Assembly: GCA_041584475.1 (NCBI GenBank)
Contig: JBFHDX010000008.1
Location: 1 to 59,188, forward strand
Direction of reading: 5' to 3'
Source: JBFHDX01 sp041584475
GTDB lineage: Bacteria > Pseudomonadota > Alphaproteobacteria > UBA8366 > JADFVY01
Length of the DNA stretch: 59,188 nucleotides
A program made the translations under genes and the position numbers. The notes beneath the pieces are model-generated. The model searched no databases. It was not told where the DNA came from and worked only from the letters and a program-made list of their open reading frames with translations. Of this stretch, positions 54,038 to 59,188 are shown one piece after another (positions within the stretch are counted from its first letter, which is position 1; each line of letters opens with the position of its first letter).

Positions 54038-54145
54038 CGATCACGCGGCGGCGGCATTGGAATACCCGAGAGACCGCCCGCGGTTCGGTCCCGGTACGAA
54101 TATCGCCGGTTGCGGAGATGCTCCGGAAGACCCTATCGTGGTGCG

Positions 54146-55126
54146 ATGGCTGCAGGTCCCACGGAAACTCCCCCGCAATCCACGACGCAAGACGGCGAGA
54201 CCCGCCGGGTCGGCGTCGAGATCGAATTCGCCAACGTGAAAGGGGCGGATGCCGCGGAACTGGTACGGCGCTGCTTCAGCGGAAAGGTGGATCAGGTCGA
54301 CGTTCACCGCTACCAGGTCACGGATACGGAATGGGGCGAATTCGTCGTCGAGCTGGATACGCAGTATGTGCATCGCGACGAGGGTGACGAGGAAGGTGAG
54401 CCGGGCGAGGCAAAGCCGGCCGGCGAGCGGGTGCGCGAAATCATCGGCGAGGCGGCTGCCCTGGTCGTCCCTTACGAAATCGTCTGTCCCCCGATCCCGT
54501 GGAACGAGCTCGAATCGCTGTCACCGCTGTTCGACGGCCTGCGGCGTCTCGGTGCGGAGGGCACCGAGGAGAGCCCGGTCTACGGCTTCGGACTGCACCT
54601 GAACGTGGAGCTCGCCCAACTCGACATCGCGCACATCGTGCAGCAATTCCAGGCCTATCTGCTCATGTCCGACTGGCTGCGCGAGCACATCCAGATCGAC
54701 CTCACACGCCGCCTGCTGCCGCACGCCAGCGGCTTCCCCGCGGACTACGTGCTCGAGGTCGTGGCGCCCGACTACCGGCCCGATCTGAACCGCTTCATAG
54801 AGGATTACATCGCCGCGAACCCGAGCCGCAATCGCGAGCTCGACCTCTACCCGCTGCTGCGTCACCTCGCACCCGAGACCGTCGACGAGCTGGTCGACGA
54901 TCCGCTGATCAAGGCGCGACCGGCGTGGCATTACCGGTTGCCGAACGCATCGGTATCGGAGCCGGGCTGGAACGCCGTCGTCGAGTGGAACCGCTGGGTC
55001 GAGGTGGAGCGACTCGCCGCCGACGCCAAGCGCCTCGAGGCGATGGCCCGGGCCTACCGTGAATGGGCCTCCAAGCCGATGCCGGCGCGCTGGCTCGACT
55101 CCATCCGCGATCTGCTGCAGCGATGA
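54146..55126 (+). CDS. Amidoligase-family enzyme (Amidoligase_2-like)
   Basis: A 326-residue cytosolic protein from ATG 54146. It shows the glutamine-synthetase-like carboxylate-amine ligase pattern of the amidoligase family: RRVGVEIEFANV (21-32, acidic metal ligands), EFVVELD (65-71), EIVCPPIPW (111-119) and GLHLNVE (149-155). The family is predicted, from comparative genomics, to join amino groups to carboxylates with ATP and make gamma-glutamyl-like amides or modified peptides, but very few members have a known product. Its stop overlaps the start of a class I glutamine amidotransferase (ATGA), a pairing that recurs for this family. The substrate is unknown. Confidence 0.8.
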   Translation: MAAGPTETPPQSTTQDGETRRVGVEIEFANVKGADAAELVRRCFSGKVDQVDVHRYQVTDTEWGEFVVELDTQYVHRDEGDEEGEPGEAKPAGERVREIIGEAAALVVPYEIVCPPIPWNELESLSPLFDGLRRLGAEGTEESPVYGFGLHLNVELAQLDIAHIVQQFQAYLLMSDWLREHIQIDLTRRLLPHASGFPADYVLEVVAPDYRPDLNRFIEDYIAANPSRNRELDLYPLLRHLAPETVDELVDDPLIKARPAWHYRLPNASVSEPGWNAVVEWNRWVEVERLAADAKRLEAMARAYREWASKPMPARWLDSIRDLLQR

Positions 55127-55821
55127 GCTTCCGCCGGCCTGTGATCGGCGTAACGACCTCGGACTACAAGAGCCGGATCGCCTGGTTCTTCGACTGGCTC
55201 GCCGTGTGGCGTGCCGGCGGTCGCCCGGTGCGGTTGAGTCCCGCGCGGTCGGTCGATCCGCGCTCGCTCGACGGGCTGGTCATCGGTGGCGGCGACGACA
55301 TCGAAGCGCATCTGTACGACGGCGAGATCTCGCTCGAGGTGCGCGTCGACCCTGCGCGCGACCGCCTCGAGCTGGGGCTCCTGGAGTCGGCCCTGCCCGA
55401 TCGCAAACCGGTTCTGGGCATCTGCCGCGGCGCACAGATGATCAATGTTTCGCTGGGCGGAACGCTGCATGAGGATATTCACGCCGCCTATCCGGAGGCG
55501 CGGCGCATGCGCACGGTGATGCCGCGAAAGACGGTCGAGATCGAGGCGGAAAGCCGGCTCCGCGAGATCCTCGGCATTGCGCGCTGCCGGGTCAACAGTC
55601 TGCATCACCAGTCCGTCGACCGGCTGGGCAGAGGGTTGCGGGCCGTCGCGCGGGAGAGATCTGGCATCGTGCAGGGCATCGAGTCCGACGACCGGCAGTT
55701 TCTGTTCGGCGTGCAGTGGCACCCGGAATTCCTGGTATTCAGCTGGCCCCAGCAGCGGCTGTTCCGGGCTTTGGTCGACGCATGCCGGGCGGCGCCGCTG
55801 GCGTCGGATGCCGGGCCCTGA
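55123..55821 (+). CDS. Class I glutamine amidotransferase / gamma-glutamyl hydrolase-like protein
   Basis: A 232-residue cytosolic protein of the peptidase C26/PuuD-like group. The nucleophile Cys101 is in LGICRGAQMINVSLGG, and the His and Glu are in the C-terminal QWHPEF. The segment VIGGGDDIEAHLYD before it and VNSLHHQSVDRLG after it are typical of gamma-glutamyl-amide hydrolases. It overlaps the amidoligase gene by four bases and is certainly coupled to it. It may cleave a gamma-glutamyl group from the amidoligase product, or supply ammonia; sequence alone does not choose. Confidence 0.85.
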   Translation: MSFRRPVIGVTTSDYKSRIAWFFDWLAVWRAGGRPVRLSPARSVDPRSLDGLVIGGGDDIEAHLYDGEISLEVRVDPARDRLELGLLESALPDRKPVLGICRGAQMINVSLGGTLHEDIHAAYPEARRMRTVMPRKTVEIEAESRLREILGIARCRVNSLHHQSVDRLGRGLRAVARERSGIVQGIESDDRQFLFGVQWHPEFLVFSWPQQRLFRALVDACRAAPLASDAGP

Positions 55822-55989
55822 CCCGCGGCGCCAAATTCAGCGACGAATGCCTCGCGGCCTGCCGTGCATGCAGATTCGGACTTGCGCGAATGCCGCCGTG
55901 ATCCGCGTCCACCGGTAGCCGCCTCTGGCGCGGCGGCACGGCTGCTGATAAACCGGACGCTCGGAAACCGTCGGTGGGGAGTACCGCCA

Positions 55990-57093
55990 ATGCCGCCGCC
56001 TTTCACCAAGATCCTGCGCGACATGCCGCCGATGACGCCCTTCGTCGGACCGGAGACGCTGGAACGTCGGCGCGGCGAACCGTTCCGCTACCGGCTGGGC
56101 GCGAACGAGAGTGCGTTCGGCATGTCGCGCAAGGCCCGCGATGCGTTGGCGGCGGAGGTCGACCGCGCCAGCTGGTATTGCGACCCCGAGCACTGGGAAA
56201 TAAGAGAAAAACTCGCGACGAACCTCGGCGTGAAACCGGGGCATCTCGTCATCGGCGAGGGCATCGACGGCCTGCTCGGACTCATCGTCCGGGCCTTCGC
56301 GGAACCGGGCAATGCGATCGTCACCTCGGCCGGTGCCTACCCGACCTTCAACTATCACGTGCTTGGATATGGCGCGCGACTTGAATTCGTGCCCTACCGG
56401 GCGGATAGCTGGAACGATGCCGAGGCGCTGGCGGCGCGTGCCCAAGCGACCGGCGCGAAGCTGATCTACCTGGCCAATCCCGACAACCCGACCGGCACCT
56501 TCCTCGGGCACGGCACGATCGAACACCTGATCGAGGCCATGCCGGCGAACTGCCTGCTGGTCCTCGACGAGGCCTATGCCGAGTTCGCGCCTCCGGGGGA
56601 CCTCGTCGCGATGACGCCGGACGACCCGCGACTGATCCGCTTGCGCACCTTCTCCAAGGCGCACGGCATGGCCGGGCTGCGCATCGGCTACGCCATCGCG
56701 GCGACCGAAACGGTCGAGGCGTTCGACCGGATTCGCCTGCATTTCGGGGTCGGCCGGTTGAGTCAGATCGCCGCGGCGGCATCGCTCGACGACCCGGAAT
56801 TTGCCGCCTCGGTCGTGGCCGAGGTGGCACACGGGCGGGCTGAATACGAGGCACTCGGCGTGTCGCTGGGCGTTCGAACGCTGCCGTCGCTGACCAATTT
56901 CGTGCCGTTCGAGTTCGCTGACGGAGACCAGTCGGATCGCATCGTGGCGCTGCTCGATGCGCGCGGCGTATTCGTGCGCAAGCCGGGTGTCGCCCCGCTC
57001 GACCGGTTCATACGCGTCACCGTCGGCACGGCGCAGGAGCGCGAGGGGTTCGCCGACGCGTTTCGCGATGCGGTCCGGAGGCTTCGGGGCTGA
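55990..57093 (+). CDS. HisC-like PLP aminotransferase (class I/II)
   Basis: A 367-residue aminotransferase from ATG 55990 with GGGGAG about nine bases upstream. The PLP Lys is in RTFSKAHGMAGLRIGY, and the cofactor-binding AYPTFNYHVLGYGARLEFV, NPDNPTGTFL and LVLDEAYAEFAP are all present. It has the histidinol-phosphate aminotransferase look, but no other his genes are nearby, and many HisC-like proteins act on aromatic or other amino acids. It is on the same strand as the amidoligase pair but 168 bases further on, so cotranscription is possible, not certain. Confidence 0.85.
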   Translation: MPPPFTKILRDMPPMTPFVGPETLERRRGEPFRYRLGANESAFGMSRKARDALAAEVDRASWYCDPEHWEIREKLATNLGVKPGHLVIGEGIDGLLGLIVRAFAEPGNAIVTSAGAYPTFNYHVLGYGARLEFVPYRADSWNDAEALAARAQATGAKLIYLANPDNPTGTFLGHGTIEHLIEAMPANCLLVLDEAYAEFAPPGDLVAMTPDDPRLIRLRTFSKAHGMAGLRIGYAIAATETVEAFDRIRLHFGVGRLSQIAAAASLDDPEFAASVVAEVAHGRAEYEALGVSLGVRTLPSLTNFVPFEFADGDQSDRIVALLDARGVFVRKPGVAPLDRFIRVTVGTAQEREGFADAFRDAVRRLRG

Positions 57094-57135
57094 GCCAGCG
57101 CCGTCGGGGTGAATCGCTGTTTTCGCGAATTGCGC

Positions 57136-57165
57136 TTGCAAAAACGGCGGAAAAGGAGCATTTAT
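57136..57165 (+). promoter_or_regulatory. Candidate promoter of csp
   Basis: TTGCAA (57136-57141) and ATTTAT (57160-57165) are 18 bases apart in an AT-rich patch of this GC-rich region. The predicted leader would be about 120 bases, long like other csp leaders. Confidence 0.3.
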
Positions 57166-57219
57166 TCGGCTGTCGAATGCTATGGGGTTGCCTGAAACAC
57201 TGCCCGCCTGAGGTGCCTG

Positions 57220-57289
57220 TTTCCTCCCAGAGTAGTTTGATTCACCCCGGTATTTGGACCGGGATCGCAATGCCAGATTCAGGAGGAAA
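57220..57289 (+). promoter_or_regulatory. Leader of csp with possible ribosome-site-sequestering helix
   Basis: TTTCCTCC at 57220-57227 is the exact complement of GGAGGAAA at 57282-57289, which includes the ribosome-binding site of csp. Between them a perfect 6-bp hairpin (57246-57251 with 57258-57263) would close the loop. A temperature-dependent switch, as in E. coli cspA mRNA, is plausible but inferred from sequence. Confidence 0.45.
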
Positions 57290-57293
57290 ATGC

Positions 57294-57500
57294 ATGTCCA
57301 CTGGCACCGTTAAATGGTTCAACGCTACGAAGGGTTACGGTTTCATTCAGCCCGACGAGGGCGGCGCCGACGTCTTCGTCCATATCACCGCCGTGCAGCG
57401 GGCCGGGCTCGACGGATTGGCCGAGGGCCAGAAGGTCTCCTACGAGCTCGAGCGCGGCCGCAACGGCAAGACCGCTGCGACCGATCTACAGCTCGCCTGA
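57294..57500 (+). CDS. Cold-shock protein (CspA family)
   Basis: A 68-residue OB-fold protein. The RNA-binding motifs are present: GTVKWFNATKGYGFI (RNP1, residues 4-18) and DVFVHITAV (RNP2). AGGAGG lies five bases before the ATG. Csp proteins melt mRNA structure and act as transcription antiterminators. It is monocistronic, closed by a terminator, 120 bases before the IF-1 gene. Confidence 0.95.
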   Translation: MSTGTVKWFNATKGYGFIQPDEGGADVFVHITAVQRAGLDGLAEGQKVSYELERGRNGKTAATDLQLA

Positions 57501-57530
57501 CCGGCGCGCCAGCGATTCACGAAGCTGAAG

Positions 57531-57556
57531 GGGGCGGGGCCTGGCGGCTCCGCCCC
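57531..57556 (+). terminator. Terminator after csp
   Basis: An 11-bp GC-rich stem with one G-U pair (57531-57541 with 57546-57556) and a four-base loop is followed by TGCTTCATT. It lies 30 bases after the csp stop and separates csp from the IF-1 gene. Confidence 0.65.
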
Positions 57557-57620
57557 TGCTTCATTGACGGCGGCGTTGCGACGCGCACAGCATGTCCGCC
57601 GGACCATCGAAGGAGAACGA

Positions 57621-57902
57621 ATGGCCAAGGAAGAATTGATCGAAGCCGAAGGCGTGGTCACCGAGGTGCTGCCGAATGCCCGATTTCGCGTCACGCTCGA
57701 CAACGGCCACGAAGTCCTTGCCTATTCCTCGGGCAAGATGAAGAAGTTCCGGATCCGCATCCTCACGGGCGACCGGGTCACGGTGGAATTGACGCCCTAC
57801 GACCTGACCAAGGCGCGCATCAATTTCCGCCACAAGGCCGACCAGTCCACCCAAACGGATGCTGCTGCGGCACGGCGTGCACCGCCGCGCCGTCGCCGCT
57901 GA
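57621..57902 (+). CDS. infA: Translation initiation factor IF-1 with basic C-terminal tail
   Basis: A 93-residue OB-fold protein; AGGAGA lies just upstream. The S1-like core (about residues 1-70) has the IF-1 patterns KEELIEAEGVVTEVLPNARF, AYSSGKMKKFRIRI and GDRVTVELTPYDLTKARI. Ordinary IF-1 has 72 residues; here about 20 extra residues, ending APPRRRR, form a basic tail. It could be the housekeeping IF-1 or an extra, stress-linked IF-1; the neighbouring csp gene favours a cold-adaptation role but does not prove it. Confidence 0.93.
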   Translation: MAKEELIEAEGVVTEVLPNARFRVTLDNGHEVLAYSSGKMKKFRIRILTGDRVTVELTPYDLTKARINFRHKADQSTQTDAAAARRAPPRRRR

Positions 57903-57993
57903 CCGCGGGGCCTGCACGCGACAGCCCCGCCCGGGCGACCGGCAAGGCGACGTGACGATTCGGCGACGCAACGCGCCGGGGTCGCCTTCGCTC

Positions 57994-58605
57994 TCACTGT
58001 GGCCGAGCTGCGCGGAGCGCTTCGATCACGGCCGTCCTGTCCGAGAAATCGCCGCCGAGCCTGCGGACCAGCCGATCGATGATGCGGGCCACGGCGTAGC
58101 CCCGCATCGCATGTCGTGACGGCGCGCGGCCGACCCGCGACTGGAATGCCTCGGCGAACGGTTCGCCCCGCATGGTCGTGGCATCGGTTGCCGGTGCGGC
58201 GAATACCGCAACCGCCCCCGTTTCGCCGATCCGGTCGCGGACCACGGCCTCCAGCTCCGCCGTCAACACGCCGGCGACGATCTCGACCCGTTCGCGTTCG
58301 ACCAGCGCTGCGATGGACGTCAGCAGCAAGTCGGTGTCCGCCGCAGCATCGACGACGAGGACATAGACATCGAGCCCACCGAGATGGCCATCGGATTCCT
58401 GGTCGGGATGCGCGTCGCGCTCGGCCGTCGCGAACATGAACCCCGCGAGGGCGTCCCGGCCAATATCGGCTTGCGCGCCGGACATCGGCGCGATGAATGC
58501 CGTCTTGAAGCTGTGCGCAGCGGCACCGCCCGCGACCGACACCAGCAGCGGCGCGACGCCGAGTGCGACAACGGTCGTCCAACTTTTCATGCTCTTGTCA
58601 GCCAT
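57994..58605 (-). CDS. Truncated periplasmic-binding-protein-like (type 1 fold) protein
   Basis: A 203-residue protein with a signal peptide (about residues 1-30, core TTVVALGVAPLLVSVAGGAAA). The mature part begins TAFIAPMSGAQADIGRDALAG, the start typical of branched-chain-amino-acid-type ABC binding proteins, followed by LGGLDVYVLVVDAAADTDLL and VEIVAGVLTAELEAV. Full-length members have about 370-390 residues; this one has only half, so it is a partial gene or a small stand-alone sensor. The frame ends normally. No transporter genes adjoin it. Confidence 0.6.
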   Translation of the reverse strand: MADKSMKSWTTVVALGVAPLLVSVAGGAAAHSFKTAFIAPMSGAQADIGRDALAGFMFATAERDAHPDQESDGHLGGLDVYVLVVDAAADTDLLLTSIAALVERERVEIVAGVLTAELEAVVRDRIGETGAVAVFAAPATDATTMRGEPFAEAFQSRVGRAPSRHAMRGYAVARIIDRLVRRLGGDFSDRTAVIEALRAARPQ

Positions 58606-58730
58606 CGATGGTGAAGCGTGGGCACGGCGCGGGCACGCGCCCGACCATTCCTAGCGGACCGTCGGCGTTTTGACAAAACCGCAGAAGCGACTTCGACGGC
58701 CGGATAGCGGACAGCCGCCCGAAAATGGCG

Positions 58731-59188
58731 TCAGCCTATCGCCCGGAGATCGAGGCGCTCTGCCGGCGCGGCAACGCGAGCGGATGACGCGCCGGTCTCC
58801 ACAAGCCTGCTGCGGAGGTGCTCGAGCGGCGTGGTTTCGCCGTGCACGAGGACGACCGGCGGTCGGTTCCGGTAATTGCCGTACCAGGCAAGCAGACCGG
58901 CCTGGTCCGCGTGCGCCGACAGGCCGCCGATCGTATGGACGCGCGCCGCGACCCGGATCGTCTCGCCCCACAGGCGAATGTGCCTTGCCCCGTCGACCAG
59001 CGCGCGGCCGAGGGTCCCTGACGCCTGGTAGCCGACGATCACGAGGTGTGCGCTGCCGCGCCAGATATTGTGCTTGAGATGGTGTCGGATGCGCCCGCCG
59101 TCGCACATGCCGCTGCCGGCGATGATGATCGCCCCGGCACTGATCCGGTTGAGCTGCATCGACTGGCGCGCCGTCCGCGACAGGATCA
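58731..59188 (-). CDS. MBL-fold beta-CASP metallo-hydrolase (RNA exonuclease-like), partial
   Basis: The C-terminal 152 residues of a gene that runs off the end of the window. It carries the beta-CASP part: SAGAIIIAGSGMCDGGRIRHH (motif A of the CPSF/YSH1 type), then VHTIGGLSAHADQAGLLAWY with the metal-binding His of SAHAD, and a final VHGE motif. Such proteins are ribonucleases or related RNA hydrolases (COG1236). N-terminal HxHxDH zinc motif is outside the window. Confident at family level. Confidence 0.85.
   Translation of the reverse strand, partial: ILSRTARQSMQLNRISAGAIIIAGSGMCDGGRIRHHLKHNIWRGSAHLVIVGYQASGTLGRALVDGARHIRLWGETIRVAARVHTIGGLSAHADQAGLLAWYGNYRNRPPVVLVHGETTPLEHLRSRLVETGASSARVAAPAERLDLRAIG

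Noticed and set aside
55990..57093. Histidinol-phosphate aminotransferase hisC as a certain call
   Set aside because: Motifs fit HisC-like enzymes in general, but no other histidine gene is nearby, so the symbol is withheld.
1..59188. tRNA, rRNA, CRISPR arrays, insertion sequences, prophage genes
   Set aside because: None was seen in any intergenic gap; no transposase, integrase, repeat-spacer pattern or cloverleaf sequence was found by reading.

Overview
The window is a dense, high-GC (visibly about two-thirds G+C) bacterial chromosome segment, most likely from an alphaproteobacterium. Pointers are a DUF1491-type protein, a four-subunit sarcosine oxidase (soxBDAG), a Rhizobium/Burkholderia-type phosphonate monoester hydrolase, a PhnS/T/V-type 2-aminoethylphosphonate importer and the coding style (frequent GTG starts, 1-8 base gene overlaps). 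I see no rRNA, tRNA, CRISPR array, insertion sequence or phage gene. Both ends cut through genes.

Layout. 1-2.7 kb: end of a sugar-isomerase-like TIM-barrel gene, a PfkB sugar kinase and a glutamine-synthetase-family enzyme. 2.9-9.2 kb: Na/Pi symporter (NptA type), a signal-less solute-binding-domain protein, a VOC protein, a DUF47-PiT phosphate transport pair, and a Ca/Na exchanger. 9.2-13.8 kb: a Pot-type polyamine ABC operon in order binding protein, ATPase, permease, permease. 14.2-24.8 kb: a 2-aminoethylphosphonate (AEP) importer whose binding protein is separated from its ATPase and permease by a lower-GC block carrying a membrane adenylate/guanylate cyclase and a small orphan; then phosphonate monoester hydrolase, an orphan protein and glycerophosphodiester phosphodiesterase. 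24.8-31.4 kb: a PhnDCEE phosphonate-type importer and a beta-alanine catabolic pair (omega-aminotransferase, MmsA). 31.7-39.8 kb: an SDR, a Sel1/DUF1491 pair, a GATase-AraC regulator divergent from soxBDAG. 39.9-44 kb: glutamate racemase, SpeE, SpeD, a secreted orphan and an M48-PDZ lipoprotein. 44-49.4 kb: a possible small RNA, a SelW-like protein, a PAPS-reductase-like protein without the catalytic cysteines, a MazG-like pyrophosphohydrolase, ATP sulfurylase, a PAS protein and an exported dienelactone-hydrolase-like enzyme. 49.5-54 kb: queuosine block (YhhQ transporter divergent from queA-tgt-queF-queG). 54.1-57.1 kb: an amidoligase/class-I glutamine-amidotransferase pair and a HisC-like aminotransferase. 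57.3-59.2 kb: cold-shock protein, a tailed IF-1, a truncated periplasmic-binding protein and a beta-CASP metallo-hydrolase running off the end.

Themes. From 2.9 to 28.3 kb the window has an unusual concentration of phosphorus acquisition: two phosphate carriers, two phosphonate-type ABC importers and two extractive phosphodiesterases. Polyamine and amine nitrogen is a second theme: Pot importer, speD/speE, a glutamine-synthetase-family enzyme, beta-alanine catabolism and sarcosine oxidase. The best candidates for new biology are the amidoligase-amidotransferase pair, the cysteine-less PAPS-reductase homologue beside ATP sulfurylase, the structured intergenic region at 44.1-44.4 kb, the predicted cold switch in the csp leader and the lower-GC insert that splits the AEP importer. 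All functions are inferred by reading motifs by eye; no database search was run.
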